Below, in pieces: positions 1 through 10,768 of a DNA stretch of 34,416 bases (positions are counted from its first letter, which is position 1; every line of letters begins with the position of its first letter). Location of the stretch: contig JANXWB010000065.1 in assembly GCA_025351345.1 (NCBI GenBank), positions 1 through 34,416 on the forward strand, read 5' to 3'. The stretch comes from Synechococcales cyanobacterium GL140_1_metabat_312 (GTDB lineage Bacteria > Cyanobacteriota > Cyanobacteriia > Leptolyngbyales > Leptolyngbyaceae). The notes beneath the pieces were generated by a model that had not been told where the DNA came from, did no database searches, and saw only the letters and a program-made list of their open reading frames with translations. A program made the translations under genes and the position numbers.

Positions 1-1
1 G

Positions 2-3000
2 TTGGACTGGCCAGACGTATTGGCGATCGCCCTACAGCTCGCGGAGATTCTTGAGGATCTCGGCCAGCATCATGTGGTCCATAAAGACATTAAGCCCGAC
101 AATATTTTAATTCATCCAGATTCAAAACAAATTAGACTAATCGATTTTAGTATTGCTTCTTTGTTACCGAGAGAAACCCAGGAAATTCAAAGCCCGAATA
201 TTTTAGAAGGGACTTTGGCCTATTTAGCACCCGAACAAACCGGACGAATGAATCGCGGCATTGACTATCGGGCTGATTTCTATGCTTTAGGCGTGACCCT
301 TTATCAGTTGCTATGTAGCAAACTACCATTTATGGCGGAAGACCCGCTGGAGCTAGTGTATTGCCATATTGCCAAGATGCCCGCTCCTGCCAATCAAGTA
401 AATTCTGTTGTGCCAAAAATGGTAGCGGCGATCGTAGCCAAACTGATGGCAAAAAATGCTGAAGATCGTTATCAAAGTGCGATCGGATTGAAACATGATT
501 TACAGCAATGTTTGACTCAATGGCAAGAAACGGGCGAAGTTTTAGCGTTTGAATTGGGACAACGGGATGTGAGCAATCGCTTCCTAATTCCCGAAAAACT
601 CTATGGACGGGAAGCTGAGGTTCAAGCTTTGCTAGCCGCCTTCGATCGCGTAGCGTCTCCCATGGAGAATCGGGGGACCATGGGCAGTTCGGAACTGGTG
701 TTAGTCGCGGGATTCTCTGGAATTGGCAAAACTGCGATCGTCAACGAAGTCCATAAGCCGATCACCCGACAAAACGGCTATTTTCTCAAAGGTAAGTTTG
801 ACCAATTTAATTGTAATAGTCCCTTCTCCGCTTTTGTCCAGGCCTTTCGTGGCTTAGTTGCACAATTATTGAGTGAAAGTGATGATGACTTGCAAATTTG
901 GAAAACACAGATTCTTAATGCGCTAGGAGAAAGCGGTCAGGTCATCATTGAGGTGATTCCAGAACTCGAATGGGTGATTGGTTCGCAACCTCCAGCGACT
1001 GAATTATCTGGAACTGCCGCTCAGAATCGATTTAATCTCCTATTCCAAAAGTTTATTCAAGTTTTCACCACTCCAGAGCATCCTCTAGTCCTATTTCTGG
1101 ATGATTTGCAGTGGGCGGATGCAGCCTCATTGAGCTTGATCCAAGTCTTGATGACCAAATCAGAAACAGGTTATCTGCTGCTAATTGGAGCTTATCGGGA
1201 TAATGAAGTGTTTGCAGCTCATCCCTTAATGTTGACCCTAGATACAGTTAGCAAAGCAGGGGCAACATTAAATACAATCACTCTCCAACCTCTGAGCCAA
1301 GACAGCTTAAATCAGTTAGTGGCTGATACTCTTCACTGTGAGGAGCTGTTGGCGCAACCTTTGACGGAATTGGTAATACAGAAAACCAAGGGAAATCCGT
1401 TCTTTTCCACCCAATTTCTCAAAGCCTTGCATCAAGAAACTCTGATTAGCTTTGATGCTGATGTGGGATATTGGAAATGCGATATTGTTCGCGTGTGGAA
1501 TACAGCATTAACCGATGATGTTGTGGAATTTATGGCAATGCAGTTGAGGAAATTGCCCGAAATCACCCAAGACATCTTAAAATTAGCGGCTTGTATTGGG
1601 GCACAGTTTGATTTAGAGACTTTGGCGATCGTCTCACAACAGTCGCCCGTAGCAGTCACAACTAGTCTATGGAACGCGTTGCAACAAGGATTAGTTCTGC
1701 CTCAAAATGAAATTTATAAGTTCTATTTAGGAGAGACAGAAGCGACTGAAGCGATTAACCCTGAACTCTTAAATTATAGATTCTTACACGATCGGGTTCA
1801 ACAAGCGGCATATTCCTTAATTCCCGAAGTCCAGAAACAATCTATTCATTTACAAATTGGTCAATTACTATTAAAAGATAGTAGTGCTGACAGCGAGGGA
1901 AAAATTTTTGAAATTGTTAATCAGCTTAATCAAGGTTTAGCATTAATTGAGTTTTCCGATCGTGAACCAATCGCCCAACTAAACTTAAAGGCAGGGAAAA
2001 AAGCGAATTCCTCAACAGCTTATCAAGCAGCAGTCAATTACTTACTGATTAGCCAACAGCTCTTAAATTCAAATCCTTGGGAAAACCAGTATTCTCTCAG
2101 CCTCGATATTTCTAATCAACTTGCATTTGCAGCTTATTTGTCAGGTGATTTTGAACGAATGCAGCAGACGATCGAGCAAGTTATTAAACACTCAAGATCA
2201 CTCTTAGAACAAGTCGTTGTACATGAAATTAAAATTCAATCCTTAATCGTAAAAGGACAAATACTAGCCGCAGTCAGAGCAGGGATTTTCTTTATTAAAA
2301 AATTTGGTGTCAACTTCCCCCTCAAACCAACAAAATTCAATGTTTTACTAGGGTTGGCAGAAACCAAAATTTTATTATTAGGGAAATCTACTCAAACCCT
2401 AGAGAAGTTACCCACAATGACAGACCAAGATACGAGTGCGATCGTACAGATCCTATGCAAAACGCTGTCAGCCACCTACATTGCTGCTCCAGATTTAATG
2501 CCACTGATAGTTTTTCGCAACATTAATCTATTCGTAAAATATGGCAATACAAGTCAGTCTTCTTTCATATATTCTTTTTATGCACTAATTCTATGTGGAG
2601 TTCTTCAAGACATTGAAACTGGATATAAATTCGGACAACTTTCTCTAAAACTCTTGGATAAGTTCGACTCAAGAGAAATCCGACCAAGAGTTATTTTCAT
2701 GATTCATTATTTTATACATCACTACAAAAACCATCTCAATACGACTCTTGCACCACTTCTAGAAGCTTATCGAACTTCATTAGAAATAGGGGATACAGAG
2801 TATACAGCGTGGGCTGCTGTTACTTACTGTGCACATAATTACTACACAGGTAAGGAGTTATCTGAAGTCAACCAACAATTGCAGATATATACCGAGTCTT
2901 GTATTAAAATAGATCAAGAGTCAGCCGCACTTTACTGTAATATTTTTACTCAAACAGTACTTTGTTTATTAGGCAAGGAAAAAACACTAGTACTTGAGGG

Positions 3001-5680
3001 TGAGACCTATTGTTTGAGCCAAAGATTAGTTGATCATCAAGCGAGGAATGATAAGACCGGGCTATTTTTTGCCTATACTAATCAATCAATGTTGGAATAT
3101 TTGTTTAGTGACTTTGACCAAGCTCGATTTAGTCTTCAACAAGCTAGATTATTTGAGGATGGAGGAATCGCTTCACCGGGATTAGTGATGTTCTATTTCT
3201 ATGATTCATTAATCTGTTTAACCCAATTCAAACAAGCTAGCCGTAAGGATCAGCTTAATAGAACTAAGCGGCTTGCCAAAAATCAGAAAAAGATGAAAGT
3301 CTGGGCAAGTCATGCGCCCATGAATTACTTACATAAGTATCATTTGATTGAAGCTGAGCGACACCGAAGCTTGAACAGACGAGATAGTGCCATTGAACTC
3401 TACGATCGTGCGATCGCTGGAGCTAAAACCAACGAATACCTCCAAGAAGAAGCTTTAGCAAATGAACTCGCCGCAAAATTCTATCTGGACTGGGGAAAAG
3501 AAAAAGTGGCGGCTTGTTATATGCAAGAAGCCTACTACTGCTATGCCCGCTGGGGAGCCAAAGCCAAAACAAATGATTTGGAAATTCGGTATCCCCAACT
3601 GCTGCAACCCATTCTTCAAACCGACTCCTCAACCTTCTCAGTGTTTGAAACTGTAACGTCCCTAACCAATCCAACCAACTTTTCTCAGTACAGCACCAGT
3701 AAAACTTCTTCCACCCAAAGCTCTTCTAGTCATAACTTGAATGAAGTCCTAGACTCAGCCGCCCTATTGCAAGTCGCCCAAGCTATCTCTAGCACGATCG
3801 ATCGAGATGAATTGCTCCACACCCTGACCCAAACAATGATAAAAACGTCAGGGGCCGATCGGTGTGTATTACTTCTCTATCAAGATAATCAATGGCAAAT
3901 CCGAGCGATCGCCAATTGCCAACAAACAACTCTCGAATCAATTCCACTAGACGATACTTCCATTGTCCCAATCAAGCTAATTCAGTACGTCAAGAACACC
4001 TTAGAGACAGTAGTTGTTAATGATCTAAAGACCAATTTACCCGGAGTTATTGATGATTATCTCCGTCACTATCGCCCGAAAAGTGTCCTAGGTCTGCCTA
4101 TTCTGAATCAAGGGAATTTAGCAGGAATTTTATACTTAGAAAATACTTTAGTAAGTGGTGTATTTACCAGCGATCGCCTCCTAGCCTTAAACTTTCTAGC
4201 CACCCAAGCGGCGACCTCCTTGGAGAATAGTCGGCTTTATCAACTAGAACAACAAAGGTTTCAGCAGTTACAAGAACAAACCTCGTTGCTGACTTTTAGA
4301 TCTGCGATCGACTCAAATTTAACTCGGAGCGGTGCACTTCAAGAGATGCTTCAACGCTCCACTGAGATTGTCGTAGAGCATCTAGACGTAGCTTTTGCAC
4401 GAATTTGGACTGTGAATGCAGATGAGAATATCTTAGAGTTACAGGCTAGTGCTGGACTTTATACTCACCTAAACGGGGATCATAGTCGGGTTCCGATTGG
4501 ACAGTTTAAGATTGGACTGATTGCCCAAGAGGGCCGCCCGTATCTAAGCAATGATGTATTAAATGATCCACGAGTTGGAAATAAGACTTGGGCCGCGTCC
4601 GAGGGAATGGTTTCCTTTGCTGGCTACCCCTTACGGGTGAATGACCAAGTTTTAGGTGTAATTGCAATTTTTGCGCGTCGCCCACTTAAGACTTCTATCT
4701 TGGATGCGTTAGCGATCGCGACCTATGAAATTTCCTTGGGATTAAACCGTAAACAAACACAAATAGCTTTACGAATTTCAGAATCTCATCTGCGACAAAA
4801 ATCAGAAGATTTAGAACAAGCCCTAGAAAAGGTGAAGCATACCCAATTACAAATGATTCAAAGCGAAAAAATGTCAGCATTGGGAAATCTAGTCGCTGGA
4901 GTGGCCCATGAAATCAATAATCCAATGGGCTTCCTCAATGGCAGTATTAAAAATCTCAAAGACTATACCCGAGATTTGATGGGACATTTAGAACTCTATC
5001 AACAGTATTATCCTAATCCCATCGCAGCAATTCAAGATAATGCAGAAGAGATTGACCTAGAATTTTTGAGTGAAGATCTCCCCAAACTGTTGAACTCAAT
5101 GACGGGAGCCACCGATCGGATTAAAAACATCAGCACCAGCCTCCGGAACTTCTCCCGCGCAGATGCAGAATACAAAGTCAGGGCCAATCTGCATGAAGGG
5201 ATTGACAGTACTCTGCTGATTCTCAAATATCGACTCAAGGCCAACCAGAATCGCCCTGAAATTCAAGTACATCAAAGCTACGGGGAATTGCCAGAGATTC
5301 GATGTTTCCCTGGCCAACTGAATCAAGTATTTATGAATATTCTAGCTAATGCGATCGATATGTTTGATGAAATCGCCCAACAGTACACCTTTACTGACCT
5401 AGAAGCCAATGCTCAAATCATCACGATTAAAACTGCACTGGTTGATCCAAATACTGTCGAAATCTATATTCATGACAATGGCAAAGGGATGTCTGAAGAC
5501 ATAAAAGGTAGAATTTTTGACCATTTATTTACCACCAAAGGGGTCGGAAAAGGTACGGGATTAGGGTTAGCGATCGCCCGTCAAATTGTGCTGGAGAAAC
5601 ATGGCGGTGGCTTAGAAGTTAGTTCTGGGTTAAATCAAGGCACTGAATTTTGCATCAGTTTACCGATTCCTGCTGAATAG
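2..5680 (+). CDS. Hybrid Ser/Thr kinase - AAA ATPase - GAF - histidine kinase (5' partial)
   Basis: Giant multidomain signalling kinase of the type common in filamentous cyanobacteria (HstK-like). The frame is open at the left edge, so the kinase N-lobe lies outside the window and the first codon here is not a true start. Visible in order: kinase catalytic loop HKDIKPDN (residues 27-34) and DFS in place of DFG (48-50), which I believe is usual in this family; the AAA ATPase P-loop GFSGIGKT ending at K243-T244 with LFLDDLQWAD downstream; a long helical TPR-like middle (about 640-1210); two GAF-like domains (about 1260-1420 and 1440-1580); a coiled coil; and a HisKA/HATPase module with H1636 in AHEINNP, N-box FMNILANAID, DNGKGM and GKGTGLGLAI. 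It presumably autophosphorylates in the cytoplasm and signals to an unknown regulator; no partner is encoded nearby. An unusual insertion lies just before the P-loop. Confidence 0.93.
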   Translation: MDWPDVLAIALQLAEILEDLGQHHVVHKDIKPDNILIHPDSKQIRLIDFSIASLLPRETQEIQSPNILEGTLAYLAPEQTGRMNRGIDYRADFYALGVTLYQLLCSKLPFMAEDPLELVYCHIAKMPAPANQVNSVVPKMVAAIVAKLMAKNAEDRYQSAIGLKHDLQQCLTQWQETGEVLAFELGQRDVSNRFLIPEKLYGREAEVQALLAAFDRVASPMENRGTMGSSELVLVAGFSGIGKTAIVNEVHKPITRQNGYFLKGKFDQFNCNSPFSAFVQAFRGLVAQLLSESDDDLQIWKTQILNALGESGQVIIEVIPELEWVIGSQPPATELSGTAAQNRFNLLFQKFIQVFTTPEHPLVLFLDDLQWADAASLSLIQVLMTKSETGYLLLIGAYRDNEVFAAHPLMLTLDTVSKAGATLNTITLQPLSQDSLNQLVADTLHCEELLAQPLTELVIQKTKGNPFFSTQFLKALHQETLISFDADVGYWKCDIVRVWNTALTDDVVEFMAMQLRKLPEITQDILKLAACIGAQFDLETLAIVSQQSPVAVTTSLWNALQQGLVLPQNEIYKFYLGETEATEAINPELLNYRFLHDRVQQAAYSLIPEVQKQSIHLQIGQLLLKDSSADSEGKIFEIVNQLNQGLALIEFSDREPIAQLNLKAGKKANSSTAYQAAVNYLLISQQLLNSNPWENQYSLSLDISNQLAFAAYLSGDFERMQQTIEQVIKHSRSLLEQVVVHEIKIQSLIVKGQILAAVRAGIFFIKKFGVNFPLKPTKFNVLLGLAETKILLLGKSTQTLEKLPTMTDQDTSAIVQILCKTLSATYIAAPDLMPLIVFRNINLFVKYGNTSQSSFIYSFYALILCGVLQDIETGYKFGQLSLKLLDKFDSREIRPRVIFMIHYFIHHYKNHLNTTLAPLLEAYRTSLEIGDTEYTAWAAVTYCAHNYYTGKELSEVNQQLQIYTESCIKIDQESAALYCNIFTQTVLCLLGKEKTLVLEGETYCLSQRLVDHQARNDKTGLFFAYTNQSMLEYLFSDFDQARFSLQQARLFEDGGIASPGLVMFYFYDSLICLTQFKQASRKDQLNRTKRLAKNQKKMKVWASHAPMNYLHKYHLIEAERHRSLNRRDSAIELYDRAIAGAKTNEYLQEEALANELAAKFYLDWGKEKVAACYMQEAYYCYARWGAKAKTNDLEIRYPQLLQPILQTDSSTFSVFETVTSLTNPTNFSQYSTSKTSSTQSSSSHNLNEVLDSAALLQVAQAISSTIDRDELLHTLTQTMIKTSGADRCVLLLYQDNQWQIRAIANCQQTTLESIPLDDTSIVPIKLIQYVKNTLETVVVNDLKTNLPGVIDDYLRHYRPKSVLGLPILNQGNLAGILYLENTLVSGVFTSDRLLALNFLATQAATSLENSRLYQLEQQRFQQLQEQTSLLTFRSAIDSNLTRSGALQEMLQRSTEIVVEHLDVAFARIWTVNADENILELQASAGLYTHLNGDHSRVPIGQFKIGLIAQEGRPYLSNDVLNDPRVGNKTWAASEGMVSFAGYPLRVNDQVLGVIAIFARRPLKTSILDALAIATYEISLGLNRKQTQIALRISESHLRQKSEDLEQALEKVKHTQLQMIQSEKMSALGNLVAGVAHEINNPMGFLNGSIKNLKDYTRDLMGHLELYQQYYPNPIAAIQDNAEEIDLEFLSEDLPKLLNSMTGATDRIKNISTSLRNFSRADAEYKVRANLHEGIDSTLLILKYRLKANQNRPEIQVHQSYGELPEIRCFPGQLNQVFMNILANAIDMFDEIAQQYTFTDLEANAQIITIKTALVDPNTVEIYIHDNGKGMSEDIKGRIFDHLFTTKGVGKGTGLGLAIARQIVLEKHGGGLEVSSGLNQGTEFCISLPIPAE
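648..673. repeat. Short palindromic repeat inserted in frame in the kinase gene
   Basis: The stretch contains TCTCC-CAT-GGAGA (656-668) preceded by GCGTAGCG. It resembles the short GCGTAGCGTCTCC...GGAGAATCGC repeats dispersed in cyanobacterial genomes. It encodes residues ASPMENRGTMG between AFDRV and GSSELVLVAG. From memory of this family that junction is normally only a few residues long, so the segment looks like an in-frame insertion. The family assignment is from memory and not computed. Confidence 0.45.
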
Positions 5681-5709
5681 CAAATTCTGGATTAGAGAGA
5701 GGTTGAGTA

Positions 5710-5746
5710 TGGCAATAACCAATATTTGATAGCAAAGATATTGCCA
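5710..5746. repeat. Inverted repeat downstream of the hybrid kinase
   Basis: TGGCAATA (5710-5717) and TATTGCCA (5739-5746) form a perfect 8-bp inverted repeat around a 21-nt loop, 30 nt after the kinase stop codon. There is no T-run after it, so it is at best a weak transcript-end structure. Confidence 0.35.
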
Positions 5747-5839
5747 AAAAGGGTGGAATTGAATATCTCGCCTATAGAACCCATTTAACATCATAGAGTA
5801 TACTAAAAGAGGTGTCAAAAAGTCGCATATCCCACTCCT

Positions 5840-6473
5840 ATGGCCTATTCTAGCAGTTTAAGCGATGACGAATGGGAACTCCTCGAACCACTTCTGGTAC
5901 TCTAATTATTTTTGACTCCCAAGCGGTCAAAAATACCTGCAATTCAAACATCAGTTCAAAAGGCTTTTGTAAATACAAAGCAACGAATAGAATCAAGAGA
6001 CATCTAGCCGTTGATACACTTGGGCTTCCATTCTTTACCCATTGCACGATCGCCAGTAAATCTGATGATGTGGGCCTCGTCGAAATGATTATAGTAAATA
6101 TCGAATACTTCAAATCAAAACCTGTCAATATCAAAAAGACGACAGTATTCTTAGACCATGGATATCATACTGATTATCTGGTGCGAGAACTCCAAAACGT
6201 CTATCCTGGGATCATGACGAAATTAGATTTGAGCGTTCAAAGAAGCCTTCAAAGCAGGAGAAAGACGACCAAGGAAAGAAAGGTTTTGTTCCAGCCATTG
6301 CCCGTTGGGTCTACGCCTTCGGCGGAGCAAAGCTCTATGAACGGTCAAATGCTTGGATGGAACGATGCAATATATTAGTTAAGAACTATGAAAGAACATT
6401 GTCAAATGCAACGGCAAAAATGAACCTTTGTTTTGTCAGGCTCATGATAATAAGGCTTTCAGCCTCTGACTAA
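5840..6473 (+). pseudogene. IS5-family transposase, degenerate (internal deletion and two frame changes)
   Basis: Three pieces of one transposase lie in three frames. The N-terminus MAYSSSLSDDEWELLEPLL starts at 5840 and runs into a stop at 5903. The DDE region follows in a second frame, with FDSQAVKNT, IKRHLAVDTLG, FFTHCTIASKSDD and FLDHGYHTDYLVREL. The C-terminus is in a third frame from about 6220, with RFERSKKPSKQEK, GFVPAIARWV, ERSNAWMERC and ERTLSNATAKMNLCFVRL, ending at TAA 6471-6473. The region between the N-terminus and the first catalytic Asp is missing. A 24-nt insertion (about 6310-6333) interrupts WV/ERSNAW. The gene cannot make active transposase. Confidence 0.88.
6310..6333. 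repeat. Short palindromic insertion within the transposase remnant
   Basis: The DNA contains CGCC-TTC-GGCG (6314-6324) and encodes about eight extra residues (YAFGGAKL) where the transposase family normally reads W-V-[IV]-E-R-S-N. The length is a multiple of three, so it did not itself shift the frame. It resembles the short GC-rich repeats that spread in cyanobacterial genomes. The family comparison is from memory. Confidence 0.45.
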
Positions 6474-6617
6474 GATACCAAATGGGTTCTATAGATTCTT
6501 GGTGAATTGAGACTGTTTTTGGGAACTATATATTGGAGAGATGACGATAGAACCTAACAGGTCTTCACGAGGAATTCACCATGGAAGTATTGACAACAGA
6601 ATCTGAGGTGAGCATGG

Positions 6618-7316
6618 GTGACGCTGGTGGAGCAACCGAGGACTCAGGAGTTGGCGGCGTTTGTCAGTTTGTTTGGGTTGGCGGCAATTCCGCAGGATAT
6701 TGTGGAGAACTGTTTTGAGTCGTGGGATGAGAAGGATCGCTCGGATGCTTGGGATCGGTTGATGAGTTTGCATTTAGTGGGGCAAGATGAGACATTACAT
6801 CCGATCGTGCGGGAATTTTTGACGGTGAAGTTGGATGAACGATCGGATTGTGAGGAGTTGCGGGGGAGATATGCAAGGGCGATCGTGGTTGCTGCTGACC
6901 AATATTGCAAACAAACGATGGATCAAACTGAGGTTCAAGCAGCTAAGGTTTATGAGACTCACTGGCTAGATTTCAATCACCGACAATCTGAGGAGAATTT
7001 TGGGATTGCGATCGCGGCGATTTGTATGAGTTTGGGACTGTTGTATCGTTCTATGGGCCTCTATGCAAAAGCCGAACCGTTATACCAACGTGCCTTGACA
7101 ATCAGCGAAAAGCAACTCGGGCCAGACCATCCAGATACCTGAACTAGATTGAATAATTTGGCACTGTTATACTGCAATACCGATCGCCTTCCTGAAGCAG
7201 CAGCCCTCATGTCTCGTGTCGTCACTATTTTTGAAAAAGCTCTAGGGAATGACCACCCGAACACCAATGTAATCCGAGAGAATTTACAAGTAATTGAGGC
7301 GAGGATTGGGAATTGA
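6618..7316 (+). pseudogene. NB-ARC/TPR (kinesin light chain-like) protein remnant, interrupted by a stop
   Basis: This is the C-terminal part of a cyanobacterial NB-ARC-TPR protein. AFVSLFGLAAIPQDIVENCF, LMSLHLV and HPIVREFLTVKL match the winged-helix region after the NTPase. YRSMGLYAKAEPLYQRAL and LGPDHPDT form one kinesin-light-chain TPR. An in-frame TGA (7140-7142) replaces the residue after HPDT. The frame then continues as TRLNNLALLYCNTDRLPEAA and ALGNDHPNT to TGA 7314-7316. The NTPase domain is absent and an upstream in-frame stop lies at 6609-6611. The GTG at 6618 is simply the first possible start. Together with the IS fragment upstream this marks a decaying region. A short product from the first part cannot be excluded. 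Confidence 0.8.
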
Positions 7317-7384
7317 AACTAGTGGAAGAGGCGATCGGTTCTCATAGCAGTCCCACATCATTGATGAGATCTGATCTTTTTGCC

Positions 7385-7450
7385 CCTAAACCCCAATTCT
7401 GGGGACTATGATTATTTCTCTAACCCCCCAAACTTGTGGGCCGGGGGCAG
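7385..7450. repeat. Intergenic GC-rich hairpin repeats
   Basis: Two hairpin-forming units lie in the 182-bp gap between the TPR remnant and the next gene: CCCC-AATTCT-GGGG (7391-7404) and CCCCC ... GGGGG (7424-7447). Such CCCC(N)GGGG units are frequent in cyanobacterial intergenic DNA. They lie just past the 3' end of the minus-strand gene ending at 7499 and could help end its transcript, but no U-run follows. Confidence 0.4.
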
Positions 7451-7498
7451 ATCGCCAGAATCTCATCAATCAATTAAAATTGCTCCATTAAATTACTT

Positions 7499-8113
7499 TT
7501 ACTTCGTCATTTCAATGTTCACATCATTCAAGCGCCGACGCGTTAATACTTCAGATTTATCACGCGGTTCCAAATTGAAAACCGATCGTAACGTATCATC
7601 AATTTTTGTATATTCAGTATTGCCAACCTCATCCAGCCGAACCTTGCCTTCACCATCAAAAATTACAGTTTGCGGCACAAACCCACGATAGTAATAACCC
7701 GCTTCATTTGGCTCATACGATTCCTTCACGGGCAACGAATCTACGCGAATCGCCGAAATATCCATCGCCCGACCGTAAAACTCCTGAATCCGAGACACCG
7801 TTAACGCATAAGTCTTACAATCCGCACTGTCATCCAAGTAAAACACCACCACCGTGGGCTTCCCAGCTTTCAGAGAATTCTGCAACGTACTCCTCGGCGG
7901 CACGATGGCACCATTTCCGGCATACAGCGCAAAAATATCGCCATCGTATCGATCGTCTTCCAGAAGTGCCGATGCACCCATCACATTCAGACCCAAACTC
8001 AGCATCAACGCGATCGCCGTCCCAAAAATCCAAGACCTGCGACACGCCAAGCCGTTCAAAAAACTACTCAACGCATCGAAACTCAAAAGACTTATCTGAC
8101 GTAAAAAAAACAT
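7499..8113 (-). CDS. Thioredoxin-like thylakoid protein (photosystem I accessory factor family)
   Basis: A 204-aa protein with an N-terminal hydrophobic anchor (about residues 28-50, FGTAIALMLSLGLNVMGAS) and a thioredoxin-fold domain. The fold is indicated by KPTVVVFYLDDSADCKTYA, YYYRGFVPQTVIFDGEGKV and the following strand. Cyanobacterial homologues are commonly annotated as thylakoid membrane photosystem I accessory factor; I recognise the family by sequence pattern only. The usual CxxC site is reduced to one cysteine (SADC), so a classical dithiol oxidoreductase role is unlikely. The domain is probably membrane-tethered on the lumenal or periplasmic side. The gene follows a small membrane-protein gene on the same strand after 58 nt, suggesting co-transcription. 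Confidence 0.72.
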   Translation of the reverse strand: MFFLRQISLLSFDALSSFLNGLACRRSWIFGTAIALMLSLGLNVMGASALLEDDRYDGDIFALYAGNGAIVPPRSTLQNSLKAGKPTVVVFYLDDSADCKTYALTVSRIQEFYGRAMDISAIRVDSLPVKESYEPNEAGYYYRGFVPQTVIFDGEGKVRLDEVGNTEYTKIDDTLRSVFNLEPRDKSEVLTRRRLNDVNIEMTK

Positions 8114-8171
8114 ACAAACCCGATCGCACAGCTAAAAAACCAATACCTTCCATTTTACCGGACCGCACGCC

Positions 8172-8393
8172 TCATTCTCCATCGGAAGTCGAAGGGTCGT
8201 CAGCCATCAACCCATGAGGCAACCTCGCCAACACCCGATCGATCGGCAACTTTCCATAATTTGACACTACCGACAACAACACACCGCCCAACACCAAAAC
8301 CGGAAACGGAAACGATCGTGCCTTCAACCACTCCAACAATTCCACCGACCCGAGCAGTATCAAAAACGCTGCGATCGCAAACTGTAATTTCAT
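8172..8393 (-). CDS. Small conserved-looking membrane protein
   Basis: A 73-aa protein of unknown function with two hydrophobic segments, LQFAIAAFLILLGSVELL (about residues 3-20) and PFPVLVLGGVLLSVVSNYG (about 29-47), and a short acidic tail ending TSDGE. It starts at an ATG and lies 58 nt upstream of the thioredoxin-like gene in the same direction, so the two may form an operon. I recognise no family. Confidence 0.6.
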   Translation of the reverse strand: MKLQFAIAAFLILLGSVELLEWLKARSFPFPVLVLGGVLLSVVSNYGKLPIDRVLARLPHGLMADDPSTSDGE

Positions 8394-8446
8394 AGATTAG
8401 TGCTTCCAGGTACCCTAAATTCTACTCAGAAAGACAAAATTTAGAC

Positions 8447-8475
8447 TTGATTGAATAGTTTATCTGTACTATATT
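8447..8475 (+). promoter_or_regulatory. Possible sigma70-type promoter upstream of ligA
   Basis: TTGATT (8447-8452) and TATATT (8470-8475) are separated by 17 nt, a good match to the group 1 sigma consensus. It points toward ligA and would give a leader of about 185 nt, which also contains TCGGCT/AGCCGA repeats near 8561-8580. It is a pattern match only. Confidence 0.35.
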
Positions 8476-8660
8476 TTTATCAGTTCTTCTAATTGAACTG
8501 TCCCCTTATATCAGCGTCGTACTAGAGAATTACTCAAGTTACGGACTCAGTTCCGCCTTAGCTCGGCTTCAGTGTAGCCGAAGTGTAATCGATCGCAACG
8601 CTTGCCCGTTCTATTGTTGCGAAATCTCTGGTACTATTCTGTTTTTTATTCTTTGCCTAA

Positions 8661-10685
<2,025 letters not shown>

Positions 10686-10768
10686 ATACTAGGAATCATT
10701 TGAATATGACCAGGATTTATAAAACCCATATAAGATCAAGAAGAATCCTTTGTTGATCGGAGCTTTTC

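Larger units (their letters stand above)
5772..6495 (+). mobile_element. IS5-family insertion sequence remnant with terminal inverted repeats
   Basis: The element is bounded by a perfect 15-bp inverted repeat, CTATAGAACCCATTT at 5772-5786 and its reverse complement at 6481-6495. The only recognisable content is one broken IS5-family transposase. At about 724 bp it is shorter than an intact element of this group, consistent with the internal deletion seen in the gene. I could not define a target-site duplication with confidence. Confidence 0.75.

Noticed and set aside
143-151. DFS in place of DFG as a sign of a dead kinase
   Set aside because: From memory, this large hybrid-kinase family commonly has DFS, and HKDIKPDN is intact, so inactivity cannot be claimed.
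7606-8217. 203-residue plus-strand frame
   Set aside because: Antisense to the thioredoxin-like gene, with His/Pro/Ser/Thr-rich random composition, and it overlaps the gap to the next minus-strand gene.
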